From Cercis canadensis (Eukaryota > Streptophyta > Magnoliopsida > Fabales > Fabaceae): a DNA stretch of 64,000 bases. The notes beneath the pieces are model-generated. The model made no database searches. It saw nothing but the letters and a program-made list of their open reading frames with translations, and was not told where the DNA came from. Below, piece after piece: positions 10,717 to 22,780 of the stretch. The translations under genes and the position numbers were made by a program. The stretch covers positions 285,903 to 349,902 of the forward strand of contig QAOA01005637.1 in assembly GCA_003255065.1 (NCBI GenBank), given 5' to 3'. Each line of letters starts with the position of its first letter. Position 1 is the first letter of the stretch.

Positions 10717-13590
10717 ACAAATTCATTGGTGTGACTCTCTTAATCCTCAAATCATCTAGTATTATCTTTAACCATAATAACTCACAAATTCCTTGAGCCA
10801 TAGCTCTGAATTCTGCTTCTGCACTTGATCTTGCCACCACGTCTTGTTTCTTACTCCTCCAAGTTACCAAGTTACCACCAACAAAAGCACAGTACCCTGT
10901 AGTGGATCGTCTATTAACTTGAGAACCTCCATAATCAGCATCTGCATATCCTTCTACCAATAATTCTTGATGTGGTTGAATGAGGAGACCTACTCCAGGT
11001 GTAGATTTCAAATATTGTAGGATCCTCTGGACTGCTTGCATATGTTCTTTCCCTGGATCATGCATAAATTGACTCACAACACTTACTGCATATGCAATAT
11101 CTGGTCTAGTGTGTGAAAGATAAATTAACCTCCCAACTAGACGCTGGTATCTTCCTTTTTCTATGGCAGTATCTCCCTCTCTTTCATTCAGACGATGATC
11201 TCTCTCAATGGGGGTGCTTGCTGGCTTGCTTCCCAATGTCCCTGTGTCCTTTAACAAATCAAGGACATATTTTCTTTGAGACAGAAAAATTCCTTCCTTA
11301 GAGTAAGCAACTTCTATACCCAGAAAGTATTTCAATTTTCCCAAGTCTTTCATTTCAAATTCTCGGGCCAATTCAGACTTCAATCTTTCTCTTTCAACCA
11401 TATCATTTCCTGTTACTATAATATCATCAACATACACCAACAAAGCTGTAAGCTCCCCTTTAGGTGAGTGTTTTATGAACAGTGTGTGATCCCCTCTACT
11501 CTGCACATATTTCATCTTCTTCATTGCCTTTGCAAATCGCTCAAACCATGCTCTAGGTGACTGTTTTAGCCCATAAAGTGCCTTTCTAAGTTTACACACT
11601 CTATTGTCACCAAAGTTTTTATTAAACCCAGGTGGTGGCTCCATGAACACCACTTCTTCTAAATCTCCATGCAAGAAGGCATTTTTTACATCAAACTGCT
11701 GTAAGGACCATTGGAAGTGGACTGCAAGGGCTAGTAAAACTCGAACTGTGTTCATCTTTGCCACAGGCGCAAAGGTTTCTACATAATCTATCCCCAATTT
11801 CTGAGTATACCCTTTTGCAACCAATCTTGCCTTATATCGCTCTAAAGTCCCATCTGCCTTATACTTCACAGTAAAGACCCACCTACAGCCCACGGGTACT
11901 ACTCCTGGAGGTTTGACAACAATGTCCCATGTTTTATTTTTCTCAAGTGCTCTCATTTCCTCTTTCATGGCTTGTGACCAATTCTTGTTTTTTAAGGCTT
12001 CTTGCACAGTCCGTGGGATATTTATGGTAGATAGTGCTGACAAGAAGGCTTTGTATTGGGTTGAAAGCTTATGGTAGGACAGATAATTGGATATAGGGTG
12101 CTGAGTGCAACTTCTTTTTCCTTTTCTCACAGCAATGGGTAGATCAAGGTCTAGGTTAGTTTCAGCAGGTAAAGCAGAATTGTCAAGAACAGAATCATTT
12201 CCAATCAAAATATTATCAGTGGAAGTATTGTTGGGTTCTGATTCCATACCTGATCTTTCTCTATGAGTTTCAGCAGGAGTTGGATCCAATGATTGGACAT
12301 GCTGCTGAGTAGACTTAGACCCATATCTCCTTGAGTACACTTTAAGTGGTTCTGTGGGCTTTGGGATGGCAACTGTTTTATCTTCTAGAGGTGCAGAAAT
12401 GGGATCATCTTGAAGAGATGACTCAATAGGTGGTGGAAGACTAAGAGGTGGAATTGGTGATGTCGGAGATGTATGCTCACCGGCATAACATTTCTCCCCC
12501 TGTCGGTGAGCAGAGTAGTAAGGGATAGATTCACAAAAGGTGACATCCATAGAAACATAAAATTTCCTAGTGGGAGGATGAAAACACTTGTACCCTTTTT
12601 GAACACTAGAATACCCTAAAAGTATACACTTAAGGGCTCTTGGGTCAAGTTTGCCACGATTTTGTCTATGAATGTGGACAAATGCTAGGCAACCAAAAAC
12701 TCTAGGGTTTGGTGTGTTCAAGGACATGGAGTTGGGATGATGACTTAGAAGAACATCAAGAGGGCTTTTGTTTAAGAGAGACTTGGAGGGTAGACGATTG
12801 ATAAGAAATGCTGCTGTGAGGACAGCTTCACCCCAGAAATGTTTGGGAACATGCATTTGGAAGAGTAGAGACCGAGTAACCTCAAGTAAGTGGCGGTTCT
12901 TTCGTTCAGCTACCCCATTTTGTTGTGGGGTGTTGACACATGATGATTCATGGACAATTCCCTCTTGATCAAAAAAGGAGTTAAGAGTGTGATTGAAATA
13001 GTCTCTTGCATTATCTGATCTGAATTTTTTAATGGAGACACCAAACTGATTAGAGACCAGCCTACAGAATTTAGGGAGGACTTGGCTAATTTTTGACTTT
13101 TCTTTTAGAAGATATAGCCAAGTCAGTCTAGTACAATCATCAATGAAGGATAGAAACCATCTGGCCCCATTAATATTTGGAATTTTAGAAGGTCCCCAAA
13201 CATCGGTATGGATCAAAGAAAAAGGAGTACTTGAAATTTTATTGATCATTGGGAATGGCACTCTATGGTGCTTTGCAAACTCACAAGACTCACAATGCAA
13301 AGTACTAAAATTGACACTCTTAAACAAAGCAGGAAACATCGACTTCATTAAAGAGAAAGGTGGATGGCCAAGTCTACAATGCTCTAGCCACACTTTTTCA
13401 ACACTACTGTTGGAGACACTATGAGCTGAAGAAGCAAGAGGGGACTGAACTTGAGATAGGGTGAAAACATGTTGCGGGATTTTGGAAGGAAAATTGCTGT
13501 TGGTACTCTCAAGATAATATAGTCCATTCCGCTCCTTAGCATATCCAATCATCTTCCCCGTTCTCCTGTCCTGAAAAACACAGTAAGAAG
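10717..13590 (-). mobile_element. Ty1/copia fragment, family B copy 2 (protease region through RNase H)
   Basis: On the minus strand this runs from the end of the protease region through the integrase zinc finger and core, a long linker, reverse transcriptase (LLVYVDDIIVTGND) and most of RNase H (YADADYGGSQVNRR). It stops at the N at 10716. The frame is open across the whole stretch. LTRs and gag are absent. The upstream (right) edge meets the LTR of family A copy 2 at 13591. Positions 12783-13590 nearly match 8027-8830 of copy 1. Confidence 0.9.
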
Positions 13591-13831
13591 TGTTGGAATC
13601 CCGGAAGTTATGGGATTGAATCAGGATTGTCAATCAAGGAGAATGATTGACTTTCCATATATAGCTCATTTAATAGGATAGCTGTAAATCCCTTAGATTA
13701 AGCTGTATTTATTTGTAATTTCCTAGATTAGGCTATTTCTGATTTTGAGGGATTGATTGGCTGTATCAAATCCCTATAAATTCACAGCTCCTTCACCATT
13801 TAGGTAAGGAAGCCAATACAGAATTTCTACA
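13591..13831 (+). repeat. 5' LTR of family A copy 2
   Basis: 241 bp, TGTTGGAATC...TTTCTACA, followed at once by the TGGTATCAGAGC primer site. It is identical to the 3' LTR apart from that LTR's extra 20 bp. Confidence 0.93.
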
Positions 13832-16800
13832 TGGTATCAGAGCACCGATCCATGAACATGGAGAATTCTGAAAAAACAACCTCTGAAGTTGTATCCTCCA
13901 TGGCAAACCCTTCGGTGAGTGAGAGTTCCTCTCTTATGAGCTCCTCACTTATCATCACCAACCACAAGTTAGATGGTAAAAATTTCCTCCACTGGTCTCA
14001 ATCTGTGCTTATGGTGATTAGAGGCCGGGGAAAAATGGGCTACCTCACTGGAGAAGCCAGCAAGCCCAAAATTGATGATCCCACTTATGCAATGTGGGAA
14101 CTCAACAATTCCATTGTGATGTCATGGCTCATCAATTCGATGGAGCCTCACATCAGCAGAACCTACCTTCTTTTCAAGACAGCAAAAGCCATATGGGATG
14201 CTGTCAAGGAAAACTACTCTGATCTAGAGAATGCCTCCCAAGTTTTTGAGATCAAGATTAAACTCAAAGACACTCGGCAGGGCAACCTTGATGTCACCAG
14301 CTACTATAACTCTCTAAAGGTATTATGGCAGGAGCTGGATCTGTTTTATGAAGCAGATTGGGGAGATGTTGATGATCATATCAAATTCAAAGCTCACCTT
14401 GATAAGGAACGCTTGTATGAGTTCCTAGCAGGTCTGCATAAGGATTTGGATGAGGTTCGTGGCAGAATCTTAGGGAAAAGACCTCTGCCTGCCATTGGAG
14501 AGGCATTTGCTGAGGTTAGGCGTGAAGAAAACAGAAGAAGGGTGATGTTAGGAGACAAGGATCCTAAAACTGGCCAAATAGAAGGTTCTGCCCTTTACAC
14601 CAGAGGTTTTTCAGAGTCTAAATTTAAGATAGACAATGAAAATAAACAGAAAAAATATGGAGAAAGACCTGTATGCAGCCACTGCAAGAAGACTGGACAT
14701 ACCCGAGACACTTGTTTCCAACTCCATGGTGTTCCACCAGGTTGGAAGCCAAGGAACAAGAGAGAAGGGAAAGCTCATCAAGTTACCTATGAAGAATCCA
14801 GTGGAGAGGATGTTGCTAATGTTCAGTTAACAAAGTCGCAGTTGGAGGTTCTACACCAGATCCTTGGCCATTCCTCATCTCCTATGTGCACCTTAGCTCT
14901 AAAAGGTACTGCTAATTCTGTTTCTACCCCTGACCTAGAACAATCAGCTCCTTGGATATTTGATTCAGGAGCCTCAGATCATATGACAGGTAACTCATCT
15001 CTATTTTCTGCTTATACCCCTTGCAAACATGATTTTCGGGTAAGAGTAGCAGATGGTACCAGATCACCTGTTGCTGGTTTTGGGACAATTAAATTGACTG
15101 ATAATCTTGTCCTCAAATCTGTTCTCCATGTCCCAAATCTGTCTTGTAACCTAATATCCATTAGTAAACTGACTAGGGACACTAAATGCCGTGTTAATTT
15201 CACCTCTAATTGCTGTGTTATACAGGAGCAGATCTCGGGGAAGATGATTGGCAGTGCTAGTATGGCTGATGGACTCTACTTTTGGAACAAGCATGCTTCT
15301 TTGAATAAACAAGCATTCACCGTCAATGTGTCCAATGTTTCTAATTCTAGTCAAATTATGATGTGGCATCGTAGGTTAGGTCACCCCAACTTCTTGTATC
15401 TCAAGTTTGTTTCCAAACTTACTTATTAATGAGAATCCTAGTTCTTTTTCTTGTGAGATTTGTCAATTAGCAAAAAATACCCGAGCATCCTATGCTGCAA
15501 AACCCTACATTGCTTCTCGCCCATTTGCACTCATTCATAGTGATATTTGGGGAGCCTCCCGGGTTAAAAATATTTCAGGTGCTAGGTGGTTTATCACCTT
15601 TATAGATGATCACACACGGGTATGCTGGGTATATCTCCTAAGGGAAAAATCTGAAGCCTCTCACACCTTCAAAAACTTCCACTCTATGGTCCAAAATCAG
15701 TTCCACACCAATATTCAAACCTTAAGGACTGATAATGGCAGGGAGTATTTTAATTCTGCTTTAGGGGAATATCTTACATCCCATGGTATAATTCATGAGA
15801 GTTCTTGTGCCCATACTCCCCAACAAAATGGGATTTCTAAGAGAAAAAACCCCCACCTCCTAGAAGTCACTAGGTCCCTTATGTTTACCATGAATGTACC
15901 AAACTATCTATGGGGAGAGGCAGTTTTAACTGCAGCCTATCTCATAAACCGAATGCCATCCAAAGTTCTTAACCTTCATACACCACTCTCGGTTTTCCAA
16001 AAGAACTTTCCTCACTATAGGTTTTCCTCTCTAACTCCAAAAATATTTGGGTGTAAGGCCTTTGTTCACTCTCATTTTCCCGGACTGTCTAAACTTGATC
16101 CTAGGGCACATAGGTGTGTGTTTGTTGGGTACTCACCTACTCAAAAGGGATATAAATGCTATTCTCCCACTCTCAAACGCCTATTTGTGTCCAAAGATGT
16201 CTCCTTTTTTGAAACTGACCCTTACTTTCCCCCCTCTCAACTTCAAGGGGAGAATATAAGTGAAGTTGAGTGTAGGGAAATCAATTTTGAACCTGAATCT
16301 ACACCTACTGATCCTGTACAGACAGAACTGGAATCTGGACCTATAACCCTGCATTCTGACCCTACACCCTTACCTATCTCATACCCAAGTGTGGATCCCA
16401 TGCCTCCTAAAAATAGTCAACCAGAACCTGAACCTGTGACAATACCAGAAACTGAACAACCAAAAATGCTTGTTTATTCAAGAAGGAATCCTTCTTCAAA
16501 GGGAGATAAATTAGACAAACAGCAAAGCCAGCTCAGAACCATACAGAGCCACAACAGAACCTTGAAGACTTCCCAATTGCCATTAGAAAAAGGGTAAGAA
16601 CATGTACGAAACATCCTATCTCTAAATTTGTTTCATTGGAAAATTTATCCCCTGGATTCCGTGCCTTTTCTGCTCATCTTTCCAAAACAGAAATTCCTAA
16701 AAATATAGATGAGGCCCTTTCCAAACCAGAATGGAAGAAAGCTGTCTTAGAGGAGATGAATGCCCTTGAAAAAAATGGCACATGGGAGCTCAAGAACCTA

Positions 16801-18286
16801 CCTACGGGGAAGAAAACAGTTGGCTGTAAATGGGTGTTCACCATTAAATACAAAAGTGATGGAAGCATAGACAGGTACAAAGCAAGGCTGGTTGCTAAGG
16901 GTTTTACTCAAACCTATGGGATAGACTATCAAGAAACGTTTGCACCTGTGGCCAAACTGAACACAATAAGAGTTCTGTTGTCCTTGGCTGCAAATTCAGA
17001 TTGGCTACTCCACCAACTAGATGTGAAGAATGTCTTTCTCAATGGAAGGCTAAATGAAGAAGTTTACATGGACATACCACCTGGTTTTGAGGGGCAAAAA
17101 GGAAAGGTGTGCAGATTAAAAAGGGCTCTCTATGGGCTGAAACAGTCTCCTAGAGCATGGTTCAAAAGGCTAACCCAAGTTGTGAAGAAAAGAGGGTACA
17201 ATCAGGGACAAACAGATCACACTATGTTTTTCAGACACTCAATAGACGGCAACATGGTTATAACCGGTAATGATTTAGGAGAAATTCAACTCTTGAAGAG
17301 ATATCTCAGCACAGCATTTGAGCTAAAAGACCTAGGACCCCTAAAATATTTCCTAGGAATGGAGGTAGCTCGAAGTCACACCGGTATTTCCATATCACAG
17401 AAAAAATATGTGCTGGATCTGTTACAAGAAACTGGTATGTTGGGCTGTAAACCAGCTGATACACCTATGGAGCCTAATAAAAAACTAGGTGATGAGGATG
17501 TAGGCAGTGACATAGACAAGGGAAGGTACCAGCGCCTTGTTGGTAGATTAATTTACCTCTCTCACACAAGGCCAGATATTGCATTCCCTGTAAGTGTAGT
17601 GAGCCAATTCATGCACTCTCCTAAAGAAGGGCACTTGGAGGCAGTCTACAGAATTTTGAGATATTTGAAAGGAACTCCTGGAAAGGGTCTATTTTTTAGA
17701 AGGGGAGGTCCAAGATGTGTTGAAATCTTCACTGATGCAGATTGGGCAGGTTCTGTCATTGATAGGCGCTCAACCTCAGGGTATTGCACTTACATGTGGG
17801 GCAACCTTGTAACTTGGAGAAGCAAGAAACAATCTGTGGTTGCTCGAAGTACTGTTGAGGCTGAATATAGGGCCTTAGTTCATGGTGTATGTGAAGGTAT
17901 TTGGCTAAAACGCATGTTAAGAGAGCTTCGGGTTCCTAGTTATATGCCTATAAAGCTCTACTATGACAACAAAGCTGCTGTGAGTATTGCTCACAATCCT
18001 GTCCATCATGATAGAACTAAGCATGTGGAGATAGACAGACACTTCATCAAAGAAAAGATAGACAATGGTACTATTAATCTACGGTACCTGCCCACAGCAC
18101 AACAAGTTGCATATGTGCTTACCAAGAGCCTTCCTAAGCCTCGGTTTAATACACTAACAAGCAAGTTGGGCATGATTAATATCTATGCCTCAGCTTGTCT
18201 TACCAAGAGTCTTCCTAAGCCTCGGTTTAATGCACTAACAAGCAGGCTGGGCATGATTAATATCTATGCCTCAGCTTGAGGGGGAG

Positions 18287-18547
18287 TGTTGGAATCCCGG
18301 AAGTTATGGGATTGAATCAGGATTGTCAATCAAGGAGAATGATTGACTTTCCATATATAGCTCATTTAATAGGATAGCTGTAAATCCCTTAGATTAAGCT
18401 GTATTTATTTGTAATTTCCTAGATTAATTTGTAATTTCCTAGATTAGGCTATTTCTGATTTTGAGGGATTGATTGGCTGTATCAAATCCCTATAAATTCA
18501 CAGCTCCTTCACCATTTAGGTAAGGAAGCCAATACAGAATTTCTACA
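18287..18547 (+). repeat. 3' LTR of family A copy 2
   Basis: 261 bp. It carries a second tandem copy of a 20-bp stretch around 18411-18440 that the 5' LTR has once. It is otherwise the same sequence as 13591-13831. Confidence 0.92.
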
Positions 18548-19401
18548 TTTAAACCTGCCAGAAAATCATACAGTCGCTCCTTGTCCAGATGTGCCTTGAA
18601 TTTGACATGTTCATCAACATCTCCCCAATCAGATTCATAGAACAGATCTAGTTCTTGCCACAGAACCTTTAGGGAGTTGTAATATCCAGTGACATCCAGG
18701 TTGCTTTGCCTAATATCCTTCAGCTTCAACTTGATCTCAAACACTTGAGATGCATTCTCAAGGTCTGAGTAGGTTTCTTTTACAGCATCCCAAATCGCCT
18801 TGGCTGTCTTGAACAGCAAGTAGGTTCGGCTGATGGTTGGCTCCATGGAGTTGATGAGCCAAGACATGACAATGGAGTTATTAAGTTCCCAAGCAGCATA
18901 GCTGGGATCATCAAGCTTGGGTTTACTGAGTTCACCAGTAATAAAACCCAGCTTTCCCCGTCCTCTAATCACCATGAGGACTGACTGAGACCAGTGGAGA
19001 AAGTTCTTCCCATCTAGCCTATGATTTGTAATGACTAGAGAAGAATTTTCACCAAAGGAAGAGATACCCGGAGTGGACAAACTGGTATTACTACTAAAAC
19101 TCTCTTTTCCCGAAAGATCCATGGTTTGAACTTGCTCTGATACCATGTAAAATTCTGAGAATAATTTCTCTCTTACTACTATTGACAACCAGACTTTACA
19201 TATATAGGAATTGATGACAGCAATCAATTCTTAATTATAAGCAATAGCCTAATCTAAGGGATTCTATTTACATTAATTATCCCTAGTCAGCTATCCTAAT
19301 AAATACAATTAACTACAGCTGATTAAATACAATAACTCCAGCTGATTGAATTCAATCAGCTATCCCTTAATTTCCTCCCTTAATATCCGGGATTTCCAAC
19401 A
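18548..19401 (-). mobile_element. Ty1/copia fragment, A-like subfamily, minus strand (LTR and gag start)
   Basis: The minus strand reads LTR (19146-19401), primer site (19134-19145), then the first part of gag with the LDGKNFLHWSQSVLMVIRG block shared by family A. It is cut off at 18547 by the 3' LTR of family A copy 2. The LTR differs clearly from the family A LTR, although both start with TGTTGGAA on their coding strand. Only the 5' end of the element survives here. Confidence 0.86.
19146..19401 (-). repeat. LTR of A-like copia fragment
   Basis: 256 bp. On the minus strand it starts TGTTGGAAATCCCGG and ends AATTTTACA, directly before the TGGTATCAGAGC site. The outside plus-strand flank is CAAGC. 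Confidence 0.83.
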
Positions 19402-20061
19402 CAAGCCAACACAGACATCAATCTATGGGGAAAGTCACAAAATAGACCATGTATGTTCTTCACATGTGTGCTCGGACACACAACTATTTAAGTAATACTG
19501 TAATAATAAAAATTGCATCAATCCCCAGATGTTAAATTTTATTAAATCGAAAATAGATGGAAATGGCCTCTTTCTGCATTCAGGTTGGACAAGACCCACG
19601 TGATTCAGTTATTTGCAGAAAGAATCGCAAAATTCTGGCAATTCCCTCCACAATTCAAGCACACTCCTGATTCATCTCTGGCATCCAGTTCATGCAGTGG
19701 TGACTCTAATTGAATTTAAGTGGCACAATCATGGTAAATTGCGTGATTTTAACAATGATTATGATCATCATCATCATCATTTATTATAATAATTATTAGA
19801 GAAAAGTCCAATTTACACCCTTCAACTTTACTTAATGTGTGGTTTAGTCTTTAAACTTTAAAAAGGTACAAAAGACTCCCTAATGTTTCCAAAATGTGTA
19901 AAAATAGGACATTTGACAAATTCCATCCAAAAGGAGACGGAAATTGTCATGTGCAGTGCACATGATACTCATTAACCACGAATTAACCCAAAAAATTAAA
20001 AAGTAAATAAATGAAAACTAAAGTAATTGAAAAAAGAGGGGGGGGGGGGGGGGGGGGGGGG
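19402..20061. other. Unassigned AT-rich stretch before the assembly gap
   Basis: I see no gene. It holds a short ATC/TCA run near 19764-19781. From about 19797 it has text typical of plant MITE ends (a 'caacttta...gtttagtcttt' type sequence). It ends in a run of about 24 G at 20038-20061 right at the gap edge. Confidence 0.6.
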
Positions 20062-20220
20062 NNNNNNNNNNNNNNNNNNNNNNNNNNNNNNNNNNNNNNN
20101 NNNNNNNNNNNNNNNNNNNNNNNNNNNNNNNNNNNNNNNNNNNNNNNNNNNNNNNNNNNNNNNNNNNNNNNNNNNNNNNNNNNNNNNNNNNNNNNNNNNN
20201 NNNNNNNNNNNNNNNNNNNN
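20062..20220. other. Assembly gap (159 N)
   Basis: A run of N follows the poly-G tract. The sequence on the two sides is unrelated: MITE-like or unique on the left, copia post-integrase linker on the right. The gap therefore hides the start of the family D element and a junction. Confidence 0.98.
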
Positions 20221-22144
20221 CCCTCCCACCACTGACCTCCCTGCTCCTGCCCCATTGGATTCATCTCCTGCTCCAGTCACTTCTCAGGTTCCGATCTCTG
20301 ACTTGGACCGATCTATTGCTAACCGCAAAGGTATTCGTTCTACTCGTAATCCTTATCCCATTTATAATTTTGTGAGCTATCACCGTTTGTCTCCACAATA
20401 TTCTTCTTTTGTGTCGTCTTTGTCACCTGTTTCTATTCCTAAAAATGTAGGTGAAACACTTTCTGACCCAGGCTAGCATAAGGCAATGATTGATAAGATG
20501 TCTGCTTTAGACTCTAATAGCACTTGGGATTTGGTGCCTCTACCACGTGGTAAATTCATTGTTGGTTGTCGTTGGGTTTATACAGTCAAAGTTGGCCCTG
20601 ATGGCCAAATAGATCATTTGAAAGCCCGTTTGGTTGCCAAGGGATACACCCAGATCTACGGACTTGATTATGGTGATACCTTCTCTCCAGTTGCCAAGAT
20701 GGCCTATGTTCGCCTCTTTCTCTCTATGGCTGTCATTCACCACTGGTCCCTTTATCAATTGGATATTAAAAATGCCTTTCTACATGGCGAATTACCAGAG
20801 GAAGTTTATATGGAGCAACCTCCTGGATTTGTTGCTCAGGGGGAGTCTAGATTGGTGTGTCGACTTCGCTGATCTCTCTATGGACTTAAACAATCTCCAC
20901 GAGCTTGGTTTAGGAGATTTAGTTCAGTTGTCCTACAGTTTGGTATGACTCGAAGTGAGGCTGATCATTCAATCTTTTACTTTCACTCATCCCCTAACTG
21001 ATGCTTTTACTTGATTGTCTATGTGGATGACATTGTGATTACAGGGAATGATCAAGAAGGCATACAAAAACTCAAACAACATCTATTCCAGCACTTTCAG
21101 ACAAAAGATTTGGGCAAACTCAAGTATTTTCTAGGTATAGAAGTTGCTCAATCCCAAAAGGGTGTTACCATCTCACAGTGAAAATATGTCTTGAATATAT
21201 TGAAAGAAATAGGTATGTCAAACTGCAAACCTGTGAAGACTCCAATGGATCCAAATGTCAAGCTCCTACTTGATCAGGGGGAGCCTTTATCAGACCCTAG
21301 TAGATATCGGAGACTCGTTGGGAAACTCAACTACCTTACAGTGACACGTCCTGATATTGCTTTCCCTATAAGTGTACTTAGTCAATTTCTAAGTGCTCCG
21401 TGTGATAGTCATTGGGATGCAGTAGTTCGTATTTTAAAATACATCAAGAAGGCACCAGGTAAAGGCCTATTGTATGAAAGTAGAGGACATACTCAGGTGG
21501 TTGGATATTCAGATGCTGACTGGGCAGGCTGTCCATACGATAGACGCTCAACCACTGGATATTGTGTATTTGTTGGGGGCAATCTAGTGTCATGGAAGAG
21601 CAAGAAACAATCAGTTGTTGCTCTATCCACGGCTGAGGCAGAATACCGAGCCATGGCTAAAGCAACCTGTGAGCTCATATGGCTGAAACAGTTACTTCAG
21701 GAGTTAAAATTCATGAAGATTCAACAAATGAAACTAATATGCGATAACCAGGCAGCTCTCCACATTGCCTCCAATCCAGTCTTCTATGAAATGACCAAAC
21801 ATATAGAGATTGACTGTCACTTTATTAGACAGAAAATACTTTCAGGGGATATTGCTACTATTTTTATTAGATCAAATGACCAACTAGCAGACATATTCAC
21901 TAAGTCTCTCGGAAGTCCTCGGGTTAACTACATTTGTAACAAGCTTGGAACATATAATATGTATGCTCCAGCTTGAGGAAGAGTGTTAGAATATTAGTTG
22001 TAAATACTGTAGTTATTATAGCATATTTTTAGGCTTGTAATTAGCTTATGATTAGGCCCATGATTAGGCCTGTTATTGCTATACAGTTAGTATAAATAAT
22101 AGATGTGAGAAGCTAGTCTCACAACCTTTTCCAATATTCTCACA
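20221..22144 (+). mobile_element. Ty1/copia fragment, family D (RT, RNase H, 3' LTR)
   Basis: After the gap the plus strand shows the end of the integrase-RT linker (a Ser/Pro-rich stretch and SIANRKGIRSTRNPYP), reverse transcriptase (VDDIVITGND), RNase H (YSDADWAGCPYDRRST), a polypurine tract (GAGGAAGAG, 21975-21983) and a 161-bp LTR at 21984-22144. It is more decayed than families A and B, with about four breaks, and so older. Its LTR is unlike that of family C, so it is not the missing half of the element at 5702. It lies 93 bp from an exon of the alanyl-tRNA synthetase relic, apparently inside that relic's intron. Confidence 0.88.
21984..22144 (+). repeat. 3' LTR of family D copia
   Basis: 161 bp, beginning TGTTAGAATATTAG and ending ATATTCTCACA, immediately after the polypurine tract. 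The 5' partner is not visible because of the gap. Confidence 0.8.
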
Positions 22145-22237
22145 GGTACTAACAAACCAGTATGGTTTTTCCATCCTATTTTCAAAAATTATAAGGCATT
22201 TCTGCGTAACAACTTGAGTAACAAGTGAAATACTCAC

Positions 22238-22780
22238 CTGCACCCTGTTGCAGGACCACCTTTTCCTTTACCAGACCTCCCTTTTAGATGACCCAAGGCA
22301 TTCCTCAGCCACTCCAGCTTGCCTTTTTTTCTCCTTTCTTTGGCACCCTAGCACAAACCACAACCTTGTTTGGAGCTTATGTCCATCAACAAACATTATC
22401 ACAACTTACTGTTTGAAGTTAAAAGAGAACCAAACTAATACGGACGCATAGGACAACTGATGCAATTGAATTATGTATATGATGACATCTACAGAAACTA
22501 GACTCCCAAGAGCATACAATGATTCGAGTAGAACACAAAGTAAAGCTATAATACAATCTTAGAGGCCTAACGCGATTCTTATTTGATTAGCAAATCAGCA
22601 ATGAACTTCTGCTCCATGACTTTCGTAATTGACGATACATCCAAACCAACATCAACAAAAGATATGCAAAAGACTTTCCCATCTGTAGCAGCCAATTTAG
22701 CCTTCTCAGTAGTGATCTTTACAGCTTTCCATTTGTTTTCTTCAGCAATCAACTTTTGTGCCTTTCTCACTTGATCCTAC
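22238..22780 (-). pseudogene. Alanyl-tRNA synthetase C-terminal fragment (relic)
   Basis: Two exon-like blocks on the minus strand match the C-terminal domain of plant alanyl-tRNA synthetase, which normally joins alanine to tRNA-Ala. Block 1 (22780 down to about 22600) follows a good acceptor (TTGTAG) and reads RKAQKLIAEENKWKAV... then FCISFVDVGLD...VMEQK. Block 2 (about 22400 down to 22238) reads KVVVCARVP, then in another frame LEWLRNALGHLKGR and SGKGKGG, and ends at a textbook donor (CAG|GTGAGT). A frame slip at an A7 run near 22332 separates the two parts of block 2. The sequence just upstream has stops, and block 1 lacks a clear donor. The catalytic and editing domains of this roughly 1000-residue enzyme are absent within the available 1 kb upstream. 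I call it a truncated, decayed gene copy; the family assignment is from memory of the conserved GKGKGG tail. Confidence 0.72.

Larger units (their letters stand above)
13591..18547 (+). mobile_element. Ty1/copia LTR retrotransposon, family A copy 2, full length
   Basis: This element has both ends: 5' LTR 13591-13831, primer site 13832-13843, gag (UBN2 type, CCHC knuckle starting CSHCKKTGHTRDTC), protease, integrase, reverse transcriptase, RNase H, polypurine tract 18278-18286 and 3' LTR 18287-18547. The two LTRs are identical except for a 20-bp tandem duplication in the 3' one, so the insertion is very recent. Even so it is a broken fossil with about two breaks. The 5-bp flanks differ (AGAAG left, TTTAA right), and the left and right neighbours are different copia families. 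Either LTRs of two elements recombined or the assembly joined repeats wrongly. Confidence 0.93.

Noticed and set aside
19983-20476. Frames running through the N gap
   Set aside because: Translation of Ns is meaningless. Only the part after 20220, which is copia linker and RT, has support.
5702-22144. Idea that the family C piece (5702) and the family D piece (20221) are two halves of one element
   Set aside because: Their LTRs (TGTTATAGAGTG versus TGTTAGAATATT) differ in sequence and length, so they are different families.
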